From Yamadazyma tenuis (taxonomy: Eukaryota; Ascomycota; Pichiomycetes; Serinales; Debaryomycetaceae): DNA of 64,000 bases. Position 1 is the stretch's first letter, and each line of letters opens with the position of its first letter. Under the pieces are notes generated by a model. It searched no databases and had not been told where the DNA came from. It worked only from the letters and a program-made list of their open reading frames with translations. Both the position numbers and the translations under genes were made by a program. The stretch spans positions 496,001 through 560,000 of the forward strand of contig NC_089461.1 in assembly GCF_029203305.1 (NCBI RefSeq). Reading direction: 5' to 3'. Shown here in pieces: positions 35,929-47,000 of the stretch.

Positions 35929-36051
35929 AAATTTTTCAGTTGCGCGTTCACGCCCTCTTCTACAAGGGTGCGCGAGTTTAGAGACATCTGCTGCTTTAGG
36001 CAGTCAACAGTTAATACATCTGAAAATTCGCACCAGCCGGGAAATTTTTCA
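35929..36051 (+). promoter_or_regulatory. Two AAATTTTTCA motifs upstream of MRPL39 (RGE-like)
   Basis: Identical decamers AAATTTTTCA occur at 35929-35938 and 36042-36051, about 139 and 26 bp before the MRPL39 ATG. AATTTTTC-type motifs are a known feature of mitochondrial ribosomal protein promoters in Candida and other yeasts that did not undergo the Saccharomyces promoter rewiring. They also lie in the promoter of the divergent ERV25. Functional assignment is inference. Confidence 0.4.
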
Positions 36052-36076
36052 CACACTCGATTCTAGACAACCAACC

Positions 36077-36292
36077 ATGGCTAAGGCCAAAACTACACAC
36101 ACAATGGTCAAGCTTGTGTCAGCGGCCAAAACCGGATACCAGAAGTGGTTCAATATTCCAAGACATACCCAGAGACTCAACTTGATTTTGTATGACCCCG
36201 TGGCAAAGAGACACTGTTTGTTCACCGAAGAAAAGAAGAGAAAAGTCCCATTGGTGATCCCAAAAGACTTTACCCGTTCCCACCGAGTGTAA
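36077..36292 (+). CDS. MRPL39: Mitochondrial ribosomal protein bL33m (Mrpl39)
   Basis: The ATG at 36077 gives 71 aa, almost the same as S. cerevisiae Mrpl39 (70 aa); a longer frame from 35918 exists but its extension is not family-like. The protein is a small basic L33 homologue of the mitochondrial large subunit. It contains MVKLVSAAKTGYQKWF and RLNLILYDPVAKRHCLFTE, the core L33 strands, and a basic C-terminus. The zinc-binding cysteines of some bacterial L33 proteins are absent, as is usual for the mitochondrial form. The N-terminus is basic (MAKAKTTHT) and may serve as targeting information. In S. cerevisiae (YML009C) it also lies near ERV25 and RAD33. Confidence 0.92.
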   Translation: MAKAKTTHTMVKLVSAAKTGYQKWFNIPRHTQRLNLILYDPVAKRHCLFTEEKKRKVPLVIPKDFTRSHRV

Positions 36293-36396
36293 AAAGCCGT
36301 CCTTATTTAATCCCATGTCTTGTATATATGAACAATCTCCGTTTAATGAAAGAAAACTGTTTTTATAACTAAATAAAAGCTAACCTATTTACACGA

Positions 36397-39300
36397 TTAA
36401 TTGTATGATTTGATATTCCAGTCTCCATCTGGGGCAATGTGAAGGTTGCTGTTATCTCCTATGACTGTTACAACTTCCTTTTGGGCCTTCACCAAGTACT
36501 TGTCGACGACATTCTTCAAGTCCTCGTTGTCGATATCCAAGAACCGCTCTCTTCTATCTTGTCTCATATCATCCGTGATACCTTCAATAAAGGCTGCTAC
36601 TCCTTGCAGAGCAACGTGTGAGGGAGCATCAACACTTTGGAAAATCGATAACTTAGCCTCCTGTAAGTCTTTGGCGTCCCAGTTGGACTCTAATTTGTCT
36701 AAAGCAATCTGAAATGTCTGTCTATAAGAATCAACTGACTTTAATGGATTGGGGTCTCTGTATGAGTAGAAATTTATAGTACCACCCAAACCATCGTAAG
36801 TCATTCCTCCACCGTACGCTCCATTGGCTTCTCTTATAACTGAATGTAAATGTTTGGAAGATAATAATTGTGCCAAAACTTGCAAAACTGCTCCATCCAT
36901 AGAAGTGTACTCAGCGCCGAGTTTGGCGAGCGAAGAGTACCCGATTTGAAAAGGCAAGTTGATCAAAGTCAGGGTTTTGACTTCAGGGTAGGAAGTAGAA
37001 AATCCCTGAGTGAACCCAGAAAGCACATTCTCATTTTCTAAAGACTTCAAAGAGCCCATACGGTCATCAAATGTCTGTATGAGGCTTTCAGCTTCCGACA
37101 CAGCGCCTGCATCTCCGATCAAGCTGTACTCAAACCCTGGGTTCGATCCTTTTGTAAATCCACCAACAACATAGTCTTGGATTTCATTCAATGTTGGCAA
37201 CAATTCGGTTGTCAAGAAATCTTTACCTTTTGCTTCTAATTCCCTGTTAAGTTGCATAATAAACTCAACCTGACCAATACCAGAAGTGATATTTCTAATG
37301 TTCTTGCTGACTGTCAACTGAGAGTTTGAGAAAGCTGAGGAGTATGAATGGCCTCTTTCAGCAATACTGTTCATCTGGTTTTGACCGAGATTCTTGACTA
37401 GAGTGTTCAACTTGTCGACCACTTCAGGCTCGTTCGTGAGCTTGGTCTCAGTCAAAATCTCTTTCCACAACTCAAAAATGTACAGAGAATTCTGTTGCAA
37501 GGCCATACCGGTAGCAACGAACTTTAAGTTTGTTTCTGAGATGTTAAAAGGATTGGTTTTGTTGCTCACTGAGAAGGAAACACCACCAGTGTGCTTTTGG
37601 ATCTTGGTTTCCAAATCAATAATTGAGGTTTGAGAAGTTCCTGCCAAATTGGTGAGACATGAGATGAACAAAGGAATGTAAGGATAATACTTAGTGGGCA
37701 AGTAACCAAAATCTTTGGCAGCAGTGGCATACACCAACCCATTAGTATCCACTATTCTCTTCTGAACCTTTTTAGAGTTCACTTCTCCGAATTTCAACCG
37801 ATAGAACTCACCATTTCTTGGGATATCCTGCAACGTCAAAGTTGGCAAGACAGAAACGTCTTCCTCTTCTTGTTGCTTGGCTGCAAGCTTCAGTGCTCTT
37901 TCTAAAATGACCTGTTTGTCTTCTTCCTCTAAGACTTCCACTTTACTTTTTAATCTCTGCTTCTCTTCCTCTGCCAACTTCGTAGTGAAGTCTTCGTCTG
38001 GAATCATAGTAAAAGTAAACTTGGGAGTGTTTGGGTTCAACAAGGAGTTCTCCAACAATTGTTCAAACATCTTCAATCCGTTGGTCTCATAGTCATTCTT
38101 AAACTGTTGAAGAACAGCCTCTACTTGTAAAGACGTGATGGGATTCAACTCATTGATCCAACTCGACACTATAGAGTGCAATAATCCCAAGCCAAAGTCT
38201 GGTTTGTGTTTCTTGAAGTTCAATTCGATTTGATGCAAAATTGCTTCTACTCGTTCTCTGAATACCTTGGAGTCAGACTTGAAGTCTGGAAGTATTTTGT
38301 TTTGTAAGATTTGTTTAACCTTTTCTTCAAGACCATCTACTTTCTCCTTGGTCAAATTGTTCAATCCAATAGTGAACGACAACAAGGAGGTGGTGGAGTC
38401 CAAGCCCGAGTTGACAGTGAAATCATCACCATACTCCTTCTCAATCAATTCTTGATAGAATGGTGAGCTGTGTCCGTCACACAACAACGAGTTGAGAACC
38501 TTCCACTGGAAAATCTCATACTGCTTCTCTTCATCCAAGGGATCTCCCAAATACCAAGTAATAGACGACTTGTACTGTTCAGCCACGGCTTTTCCGCTCA
38601 TCACGTCTACGGGCCCATTGATAGCAGCCACATTCTTCGAACTATCGGTATTATTTTGAAAGGTAGGTTTCATAATGAGGTTTTTGACACCTCTGGCACC
38701 GAAAGGCTCGTAGCATTTAGCCAACTTTTGCAAGTGTTCCATCAATGGCAAGGAGCCATAAGTGAATGTCTTTGCATTGGAAGGATGGTAACACGAAGCA
38801 TGGAAGTCAACTAAATCCTCATACTGTAAATCGGTGATCTTCTGAGGGTCTCCACCCGAGTTGTTCAAAGAACCGTAGATGGCTTCCTGAAACTTAATCC
38901 AATAATAATAAGAAGAGTTGGAGTATTGGCCCTTCATTTCATTATAAACAACTCCCTTGAAAATCAACGGACTGGACTTGTCATCAGACACCTCGTTTTC
39001 CAATCTCCAACCTTCTTGGGTGAAATCTTCGTAGGTCAATAATGGTTCAAATACAGATGACAAATATACATCCATTAAGTTTTCAAAATCCCTGGCATTT
39101 GTGGTTGCAAACGGGAAGTAGGTGTAGTCGTGGCCCGTCATGGCGTTCATGAAGTTGCTCAAGGATCGGTTGAGCATCTTGAAAAACGGATCCCTGACTG
39201 GATACTTGTATGATCCACACAAAGTGGTGTGTTCCAATATATGAGGAACACCGGTGGCGTTGGGAGTATTTGTCTTAAAAGCCACCAGGAACACATTGTT

Positions 39301-39555
39301 ACGGTCATGGGGAGCATCTAGGTGAAGGTGCTGACTGCCTGTTCTCGCATGTTTGAGTTTAACTGCAACTAACGAGAACTCCGGTATGGGCTGCACTTGT
39401 TCAATGGTGAATCCATGATAGTTTAATCCAATAGGGTATTTGTTCAAGATCTTGGCCTGGTTATAAGCAGTAGCAAACAGTCTTCTTACCTGCGTACTTA
39501 GCGGCGCACTTGGTTGGGCGCCTACTGACAGCAACTTGGTGAACCGTCTGAGCAT
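36397..39555 (-). CDS. CYM1: Mitochondrial presequence protease Cym1 (PreP, M16C)
   Basis: Cym1 is a zinc metalloprotease of the mitochondrial matrix/intermembrane space that degrades cleaved presequences and other unstructured peptides. The ATG at 39553-39555 gives 1052 aa; the open frame reaches two codons further but begins with TTG. Residues 1-32 form a basic presequence (MLRRFTKLLSV). The inverted zinc motif HILEH is at residues 105-109 within HILEHTTLCGS, and the distal Glu ligand is expected near NEMKGQYSN (about residue 206). Four M16 domains with the linker hairpin fill the rest, and the C-terminal domain includes the GAYGGGMTYDGLGG loop near 925. Size and motifs match the PreP subfamily exactly. 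Confidence 0.95.
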   Translation of the reverse strand: MLRRFTKLLSVGAQPSAPLSTQVRRLFATAYNQAKILNKYPIGLNYHGFTIEQVQPIPEFSLVAVKLKHARTGSQHLHLDAPHDRNNVFLVAFKTNTPNATGVPHILEHTTLCGSYKYPVRDPFFKMLNRSLSNFMNAMTGHDYTYFPFATTNARDFENLMDVYLSSVFEPLLTYEDFTQEGWRLENEVSDDKSSPLIFKGVVYNEMKGQYSNSSYYYWIKFQEAIYGSLNNSGGDPQKITDLQYEDLVDFHASCYHPSNAKTFTYGSLPLMEHLQKLAKCYEPFGARGVKNLIMKPTFQNNTDSSKNVAAINGPVDVMSGKAVAEQYKSSITWYLGDPLDEEKQYEIFQWKVLNSLLCDGHSSPFYQELIEKEYGDDFTVNSGLDSTTSLLSFTIGLNNLTKEKVDGLEEKVKQILQNKILPDFKSDSKVFRERVEAILHQIELNFKKHKPDFGLGLLHSIVSSWINELNPITSLQVEAVLQQFKNDYETNGLKMFEQLLENSLLNPNTPKFTFTMIPDEDFTTKLAEEEKQRLKSKVEVLEEEDKQVILERALKLAAKQQEEEDVSVLPTLTLQDIPRNGEFYRLKFGEVNSKKVQKRIVDTNGLVYATAAKDFGYLPTKYYPYIPLFISCLTNLAGTSQTSIIDLETKIQKHTGGVSFSVSNKTNPFNISETNLKFVATGMALQQNSLYIFELWKEILTETKLTNEPEVVDKLNTLVKNLGQNQMNSIAERGHSYSSAFSNSQLTVSKNIRNITSGIGQVEFIMQLNRELEAKGKDFLTTELLPTLNEIQDYVVGGFTKGSNPGFEYSLIGDAGAVSEAESLIQTFDDRMGSLKSLENENVLSGFTQGFSTSYPEVKTLTLINLPFQIGYSSLAKLGAEYTSMDGAVLQVLAQLLSSKHLHSVIREANGAYGGGMTYDGLGGTINFYSYRDPNPLKSVDSYRQTFQIALDKLESNWDAKDLQEAKLSIFQSVDAPSHVALQGVAAFIEGITDDMRQDRRERFLDIDNEDLKNVVDKYLVKAQKEVVTVIGDNSNLHIAPDGDWNIKSYN

Positions 39556-40051
39556 TCTCAAAGTAAGTGAGTTGAATGATGGAAGTTCGCAGTTTCTGCG
39601 ATGGCCAGTGTCTGTCTCACCAGATACGGTTGATAGTATTTACAGGGGAAATTGTGATTTCCTGTTACTGTATTCAAGATCATTGAAGTGTGCGTTTGTG
39701 GTTGAAGACTATTTAGTTGTTGTAAGTTGGTACTAATCTTTTGTTTCAAAGGGACTTTCAATGTTTCAAATAAGTTCGTACAGGATCGGTTAATTTTTGC
39801 AAACGTCTAAAACTGTAAAGTCTGGCGATGAAAAAATGACTAATTGGGTATAAACGGGCACTATCACTATGAACCCACTATATAGAAAGGGCGGGCATCA
39901 CCAAGTCCGTGCTTTCTCATTTATTTCCATCCTAACAACACCGTCCTTAGGACCAACGGCGTTATCAGTTCTGTTACCGAAACAGGAGCGCTGAGGTGCG
40001 ACCGGCCTCAAAATCTCACGTTCAACATTTTCTAATCGGTAGATCCCTCCC
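39556..40051. other. Divergent promoter region between CYM1 and OAC1
   Basis: This 496-bp region carries TATAAA at 39849-39854 and TATATA at 39879-39884 on the OAC1 side, and an AATTTTT motif at 39792-39798. A GC-rich patch follows near 39990-40010. No gene is visible; the short frames in it overlap each other and show no coding character. Confidence 0.45.
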
Positions 40052-41026
40052 ATGAGTAAACACAAAGAAACCCCCCAAGTGTCAACGGCCGGAGGGTTTG
40101 TGGCCGGAGCATTAGCGGCATGTGGTGCCGTGACCTTCACCAATCCTATAGAGCTTATCAAAACCAGAATGCAATTACAAGGAGAATTGACTAAGGTTGA
40201 CAAAAATGCCGTCAAGATTTACAAAAACCCATTCCAAGCCTTTGGTGTTATATATAAGAACGAAGGGCTTCGGGGCTTACAAAAAGGGCTTGTGGCCGGA
40301 TACTTCTATCAGATTGGATTGAACGGATGTAGATTTGGCTTCTACGAACCAGCAAGATACAACTTGACCAAATTGTTCAATCCAACTGCACTTAAAGAAG
40401 GTGAAAAAGCTCCTCAAAGCTTGGGGATTAACGTGGCGGCCGGGTTCATCTCGGGGACGGCAGGGGCTACTATTGCTAACCCATTGTTTTTGGTGAAAAC
40501 CAGAATGCAGTCATATAGTGCTGTTAAGAATGCTAGTGGTCAATCGGTGGCCGTTGGTCAACAAACTTTCTACAGATCGCCATTTGAAGGTTTGAAGAAA
40601 ATCTTCAAGGCCGAAGGTATAAAGGGGTTGTTTAGAGGTGTAGATGCCGCTATTTTGAGAACCGGTGCCGGGTCTTCAACTCAACTTCCATCTTATTTCT
40701 ATGCGAAAAGCTTGGTGATTGACAATCATATTGTTGCGGAAGACTCGATTTTGGTTCATTTAATTGCTTCCTCGGTGGCTGGTTTGGCAGTAGCTGTGAT
40801 GATGAACCCATGGGATGTCGTACTTACCCGAGTATACAACCAGAAGGGAGATCTTTATAGTGGAGTAGGTGATTGTATTGTCAAGACCGTGAAAACAGAG
40901 GGAATAACAGCATTTTATAAAGGATTCTGGGCACAATTATTCAGAATCGGACCTCATTCGATCTTGTCCTTGATGTTTATGGAGCAGTCGGTCAAGTTAG
41001 TGGCTCAATTAGAATCGTACTTGTAG
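40052..41026 (+). CDS. OAC1: Mitochondrial oxaloacetate/sulfate carrier Oac1
   Basis: Oac1 is an inner-membrane carrier for oxaloacetate, sulfate, thiosulfate and alpha-isopropylmalate, the last linking it to leucine synthesis. The 324-aa protein has three mitochondrial-carrier repeats of about 100 residues. Px[DE]xx[KR] signatures are visible: NPIELIKTRMQLQ near residue 31, NPLFLVKTRMQS near 142 and NPWDVVLTRVYNQ near 255. The early segment STAGGFVAGALAACGAVTFT matches the Oac1 subfamily. Six membrane helices are expected. No cleavable presequence is seen, as is normal for carriers. It is divergent from CYM1 and upstream of MUB1 on the same strand. Confidence 0.92.
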   Translation: MSKHKETPQVSTAGGFVAGALAACGAVTFTNPIELIKTRMQLQGELTKVDKNAVKIYKNPFQAFGVIYKNEGLRGLQKGLVAGYFYQIGLNGCRFGFYEPARYNLTKLFNPTALKEGEKAPQSLGINVAAGFISGTAGATIANPLFLVKTRMQSYSAVKNASGQSVAVGQQTFYRSPFEGLKKIFKAEGIKGLFRGVDAAILRTGAGSSTQLPSYFYAKSLVIDNHIVAEDSILVHLIASSVAGLAVAVMMNPWDVVLTRVYNQKGDLYSGVGDCIVKTVKTEGITAFYKGFWAQLFRIGPHSILSLMFMEQSVKLVAQLESYL

Positions 41027-41508
41027 TATTATGATATAGATAATAGAGACTATGCGTGTCGTGGCCATTTCCTCCGGGGTGGGTACTGTGGACCAAACAG
41101 TTGAGTCGTGTACACACCACCGATACAGGGGAAAAAAATCCGACCCGCGAACCTGAAAGGCAAAAAGATAGCCTTAGAAGAGTTAGTGTAAGCAAAACTT
41201 GAGAACCACAACGCACTTCTATTTGTGATACGCTCAACACTATTGGATAAGCCTTTAGAATATCCTTTCTTCTGGTATTACGCTTTATACGCTTCCTGTA
41301 TTCAGTGACTTTCGTTGGTCTAAAACATCAGATTAAACTGGGGTACCTTATTTATAATACTCAGGTAAAAACACTGGCTTATTGGTTGATTTCCCATCAT
41401 AACCCAGCCACCCCACTTTAATTATTATTCCCTTCAACCATCCTTCCCGGTGAATCAACAACGTGCACATACTACCAATAGTGAAGTTTTTTCCAAGTTT
41501 ACTCTCCT
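41027..41508. other. Intergenic region upstream of MUB1
   Basis: This 482-bp gap is between two rightward genes. It holds an A-tract next to GC-rich sequence near 41132-41150, then C/T-rich sequence (41380-41450) leading to the MUB1 ATG. I found no clear gene, RNA gene or repeat. Confidence 0.35.
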
Positions 41509-43947
41509 ATGCGTGATTCCAACTATAAGTCTATTAGTAACAATAGGGCGGCGGTGACTATCAGTTCCACCGTTTATGATAGAAGAGCTTTGGACGTCAC
41601 AAGTGACAGACCTTTGGTCAACTCATTGAATCACTTGACCTACCTTGTTTCATCCCTGGCTAAAGTAAGAGAAACCTTATCAACCGATGGAGGTATAGAA
41701 AGATTAATTGAAATCCTTCATGAGTGCAACAACTGCAACTTTGGCTCAAGTGACAATATTTTCACCAGTGAAAAGAAGATCTTGACCGCCTGGAAATGGA
41801 CTTTAGGATTTCAATGTTTGGTGTTGATCGGTACTAGAGGTACCGAGAGCATCAGACAAAGAGTCGTAAGGGCGGGTATGCTACCCATCATAGCCACGGT
41901 TTTGGATAATTATATCACCCTCCATGACAGAGCCTTCATCCAGGCCAATAAAGGTATGACTCTTCAATCCAGTGGATTTCTGTCCCAAGTTTTGGGAGGT
42001 AGCACTGGCACTCAAGAAGCCTCACAAATACAACAAAACATACCAACCGCAACTGCTCAGCCACAAGGTGACCTTCAAGAAATAAGGCCAGTCGGTGGCA
42101 TAACTGACAATACGGAAGAGATAGCTACTGATACTGATTTGAGTGGCAACTTGAACTTCTTGGTACAATTTGAAACATTTCAGAATAACTTTAGGATGGA
42201 CGATTCAACATCCGCTGCAGCAGCGATGGCCGCTTCATCTTCAGTGCAACCACATTCTTTTTTCAGCGGCAGACATCCGGACAGCTTGACTAATGAAGAT
42301 TATGAAAGCTTGAGTATCGAACAATTATTCAAATTGGTTAGAACTGCTGAGACTTGTGATTTATTGGATAGCCAAAACGTTAATAATATCAGAAGAAGAT
42401 ACTTGATCTTAATAATCATGAAGAAGTTGAAGGCTGAAAAGGAAGGAGAATTACTCGATACCAGATTCTTGAACAACACTGACTATGATATGGACAACAG
42501 TCTACAATTTTTGTCAGATATGTATCTTCAAGATGAAAAGTCAGCATACCTTTCTAGCTTGGCCACTTCCAAAGCTTCTCCCCGAAGTTTTACCGAAACC
42601 GGGGTAATTATTCCTAGAGAGGACGATATTGGGTGGTCGCTTCAGTTATTGGCATACATTTCAAAATATCCTAACCTTAAAGATAGTTTGCAACACACAC
42701 ATCTTGTCATTGACATAAGTGTCAGAGATAAACAGCTAAAGTTGTTCATCGAAAATCAGTTGAAAACAAAAATGAAGAAGGATTTGGCCATCAAACAAAG
42801 GCCTACGATTAAACCAAAGTCAAGACGGTCTAAATCGGTGAGTTTAAGACTGGGGGGTGAAACAACTCCTATCATTAATAGTGGTATTACCCAGAGAGAT
42901 TCGGCAAATTCTCGGTTGAGTTTTACAGCTTCTGCTTCTAATTCTCCTCAGATGATAAATAGTCTTAACTCCCTTCGGGATGACAACTTCATCCTTGACC
43001 AAGACAAACTAGATTTATGTGACGACGATGACACAAATGTTGAAAGTGGATTGAGAGTTGACGATACAAACGTTGAAGGCATTCAAGATGACGGATGTGA
43101 ATCAGACCCTGAAATTGGTTCGGTTTCTGAATCTGGTTCTGACAATGAGAACTTTGGTAACCTCTTATTCCCTTCATTTGATCAGAACAAGTTAAGTGAG
43201 TTGTATGAGTCCATCTTGGATTCAGAATCTATCATGGACACTTTGGATCGGGAGTTTGCATTGCATGAATTGAACGAAAAAATCAGCAAATGCATTGAAC
43301 GTGCTAGTCAAAACTTGAGCACTTCTATCACGAAAAAGAGATTAGAACAAAAGCAATATTTGAAGCAAAAGTGGAACTACGACACATATGAGAACTTCAA
43401 TATTGATGATCAAGTGAACAATCAGATCAATGAGCTCCAAAACGATCCCGACTATGACGATTCATTGATCGAGTACAAAAAAGTCAACTTATTTCCTATG
43501 GTGGAAAAGTTCACGTTCTTGGCTGGTACTGACATGTATTACTGGTCGGGTGTTGTGATGAGAAACTCTTGTAGAAGAAATGAACACCGCGGTGGAGTAA
43601 GGCAGTGTGGAAACTTAGATTGCGGTAAGTGGGAGACGTATCCCAGGGAGTTTCTGAAATGCAGAAGATGTAAGAGAACAAAGTATTGTACCAGAGAATG
43701 TCAAAAGAAATCCTGGCATTGTCACAGAAATTGGTGTATTCCAAGCACAAGCTCAACCACCAATAACGCCAATGAAAGCCAGGTGGCCGAAAACGACGAA
43801 AACGAAGAGCCAAGAACAGCTCAAGTGCAAAATATCTTAGTTAATCCTAGCGAGGTCGCTAACGATGCTGAAACTACTGGGGATAACATCAATAACAACA
43901 ACTATGGAAACGATAATGATGATGGGCATCAGGGTACTGTAAATTAG
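41509..43947 (+). CDS. MUB1: MYND-finger ubiquitin-ligase partner Mub1 (SamB family)
   Basis: Mub1 works with the E3 ligase Ubr2 to ubiquitinate the proteasome-gene activator Rpn4; in other fungi (SamB) it affects polarity and morphogenesis. The 812-aa protein has a conserved helical N-terminal domain beginning MRDSNYKSISNNRAAVTISSTVYDR (family-typical; only its position, residues 1-25, matters). An armadillo-like region runs to about 140, followed by low-complexity linkers. A MYND zinc finger near the C-terminus (about residues 703-743) reads CGKWET, then CRRCKRTKYC, then CQKKSWHCHRNWC. A Cys-rich pair upstream (CGNLDCG) extends it. The last 70 residues are Asn/Asp-rich. It has low-complexity stretches of alanine (about residue 238) and acidic runs (about 510-550), common in CUG-clade proteins. 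Confidence 0.9.
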   Translation: MRDSNYKSISNNRAAVTISSTVYDRRALDVTSDRPLVNSLNHLTYLVSSLAKVRETLSTDGGIERLIEILHECNNCNFGSSDNIFTSEKKILTAWKWTLGFQCLVLIGTRGTESIRQRVVRAGMLPIIATVLDNYITLHDRAFIQANKGMTLQSSGFLSQVLGGSTGTQEASQIQQNIPTATAQPQGDLQEIRPVGGITDNTEEIATDTDLSGNLNFLVQFETFQNNFRMDDSTSAAAAMAASSSVQPHSFFSGRHPDSLTNEDYESLSIEQLFKLVRTAETCDLLDSQNVNNIRRRYLILIIMKKLKAEKEGELLDTRFLNNTDYDMDNSLQFLSDMYLQDEKSAYLSSLATSKASPRSFTETGVIIPREDDIGWSLQLLAYISKYPNLKDSLQHTHLVIDISVRDKQLKLFIENQLKTKMKKDLAIKQRPTIKPKSRRSKSVSLRLGGETTPIINSGITQRDSANSRLSFTASASNSPQMINSLNSLRDDNFILDQDKLDLCDDDDTNVESGLRVDDTNVEGIQDDGCESDPEIGSVSESGSDNENFGNLLFPSFDQNKLSELYESILDSESIMDTLDREFALHELNEKISKCIERASQNLSTSITKKRLEQKQYLKQKWNYDTYENFNIDDQVNNQINELQNDPDYDDSLIEYKKVNLFPMVEKFTFLAGTDMYYWSGVVMRNSCRRNEHRGGVRQCGNLDCGKWETYPREFLKCRRCKRTKYCTRECQKKSWHCHRNWCIPSTSSTTNNANESQVAENDENEEPRTAQVQNILVNPSEVANDAETTGDNINNNNYGNDNDDGHQGTVN

Positions 43948-44022
43948 AGTTTATAATATATATTCAGAAGAATGTATAATAGATTTTCATTCTTGTAGAG
44001 TCGTAAATTGTCTCTGAGGAAA

Positions 44023-47000
44023 TCAGAATTTTAAAGGTAATCCATAAACTATAGGTGCACTTCCGTTCAAGTATTTTAGGTTACAGTATTTTCTTCCTTC
44101 TTTAACACTTTCGGTAACCGTAAGGCTTGATCCTTCGCCACACAAAGAAGTCAACTTGAATACCCCCATAGTGAACTTATCGATGTCCTTGTCCGTAACG
44201 TCCCAAAGGTTTGCGAGTACCATAGGGGAACCACATGTTAGCCAATTGAGAACATTTCCGTGCGGTTCAAGCATTCCATTGGTTGTGATATGGCCAGACG
44301 AGCAGCCAAATAAGAGACTTGGAGGAAGCTCTTTTCTGGAGTTGGTGAACTTGAATAAGGATGATGCTTTGATGTACTGTTCGCAACCACCATGGCCCAC
44401 ATAAACGAAGAGGTCCTTCTTGAGGATATCCAATAAAAACTTATTGTTATCCAGAGGTGAACGGCCGACGATACCTTCCCAAGAGGACATACTTTCAAAT
44501 AGCTCAGAAAACCTTGCTTCCGACTTCACCAAGTCTCCACCAGGATTGAGCAAATACATCGTGTTCCAGCTTTTTTCCTTCTGCTTTGTAAAAGTCGGAT
44601 TTTTTTTAAGCGTTTCTAATAATAAGTCGATGGAAGGCATTCTTGATACTGATTTATCCGAAAGACAACCCAAGGACTCCCATGGGATACTGTGACATGT
44701 TGGACCAGGGATAAGGACAATATGTTCGCCTGGATTTGAAGCCTTATCCTCGAATTCGTTCATCAACTCAACGAATTCATGGTGAAACATGTCAACATTC
44801 ACTTCATCATAAGCGTTTTCTTCCCCCAAGTACATCAATGAATCCATAATGAAATAGATTAGATCTGCGACTATAGCTTTCTCGATTTCGACGGAATCAG
44901 CATCAGTCCCAATACTGAGATGTAATTGAGAGATTATACCAACAATCTGGGTGTTCAACTGAGTGTCCCTGGGGAAGGAGGGTAAATACTTGTAAAGGAG
45001 TTCATGGAACTTATTACTGAAATTTTGAAATTGAATCGACTCTTCGTCATGATTACCAAAGATGCCTCTGAAAGCGCCTAGCCACTGATATTCAATAAGT
45101 TCAAGTACTTCTTTGAGTTTCATGTCTAAAGAAAATCTCAAACGCCACCAATTTGTTCTATCTTCCTTGGTTCTGATCTTGGAAGTGGTTTGAGGTTTAA
45201 TTGAATCGTCACTTCTCTTAATAATAGCATTAAGCTTATCCAAGGCCCCAGTAAACGAGAGAGATGAGGCTGTACTTCCATGGTCCATCATCCGTTTCAA
45301 TGGAAGCCGTAAGCATATTGGTTTGTAATCTGACTCTTTACTCAATCTTGCTAGTACAAGCTCATCACTCCCTGAATCAATGTCCAAAGTAATGATTGTC
45401 CAATTGGCCGGCAATAAGTTTTTGACATCTTCACTAAACCCAAGAAAGTCATATTTATGTTCAAATTTCAACCCAGACAACGGAAAGATGTCTTCAGGTT
45501 CAGCCGCAGACTCTTCCCTCATATGCCTTTCATGTTTAATTGGTAAGGATCTGATAAAGTCATGCAAATAGTAAATTTCATACCTCTGAGTCTCTGAAAT
45601 TGGAGAAATAGAGTTCACAACACTTGTTATATGGGCCATTTGGTTGCTTATGTTTCGAAGCGCATGCACCGGGAAACTATGATTTGAGATCACCAGAAGT
45701 AGTTTTGTGTTCGCTTCCGCTAAAGCGTCGGTGATCTGTCGAATATGCTGAGACTCGTTGACCATATTGTCTACTAAGCATGGTGAAGAAAAGACAGAAT
45801 TAAGGATACTGGAAAATGCTGGTATGTTGACCAAACTGTTCATGATCTGACCAACATCCACCCTCACGGCATCTAATTCTGATGCTTGGTACGTCGGTTC
45901 AATACTGGAGTGAAACATGGAAAGATGAAGCTGTGATTCGTGTATCAATTCTTTAAAAGGTGAAACAGTATTAAACGACTCACCAGGTAAGCTAAGGGTT
46001 TGTACAAGCTCTCTTTGGCGAGCACTGAATGCCTTTATGTGTTCGTCACTTTTTTCGACTAGGTAGTAAAGCAAATTGCTACTGACGCTCAACAAGCTGA
46101 GTGAGTCGTCTATGTTCAAGGATGTGATCTGATTTCCTTTCTTCAATTCTGAAAGTGCTGTTTCGTTACGTTCTAACAACAAGAAGTTATCTGAAAGATA
46201 GAAGTGGTTGATTCCATTAACAAGTGGAAACTTGTTGCATTCGTTCAATTTCTTCAATTCAGCAATGTAGTGGGAAATCTCTCTTGAAATTCCCAATAGT
46301 TTCAGCGTTTTGATCATGGAAATACAGAAAGAGGACATCAAAGATGCAGACTGCCATCTAAGTGCCACTCGATCCTTTACCGGAACATCTACCGTGATTT
46401 TCTTTATAATGGAGAGGAGCAACTTCGAGCCTGTTTTCAAATTCTGGTAGCTTGCTGTATATCTCCCTTGTCTCAGTCTTAATTCAGAAGCTGTAAAGTT
46501 AAGATTTACTACTAAAAGTAAGTTTTTCAACTTTTCGCTGATTCCTAGACTTGCTGAGTGATATGATAGGTTAAACTCAGTCTTTGATTTGACGAATTTC
46601 AAAAGCATCTCATATTTGTTGTCAGCTAAAACAAGATCTCGTTGTTCAATATAGGACTGTACTTGTAATAGCTTCCAAGCTGCCAATCCACGAGCAGATA
46701 ATGCAGAGGACGTCCTTCCTGCAGCAAAAATCTCTTTCAACAACATTCCGGACGAATCCAAAAGACTGTGAGCTTCTTGGTAATTCTCCAAATATATGGA
46801 AACAGTCACCAAGTCCAAAAGAAGGTAGAACCTGAAGCACTGGAGTTGAAAGTTTCCTGTTAAATCCCTCGAACATAGATATGGTGAAAGTAATTGGTGT
46901 AACTTCTTGTGAAGCTTGTTAAACTTTAAGTAATTCACTAAACAAGATAAAATTTCAATCTCGTATTCATTGGGGTTTGACTCTAGAAAGCAGTATTGAT

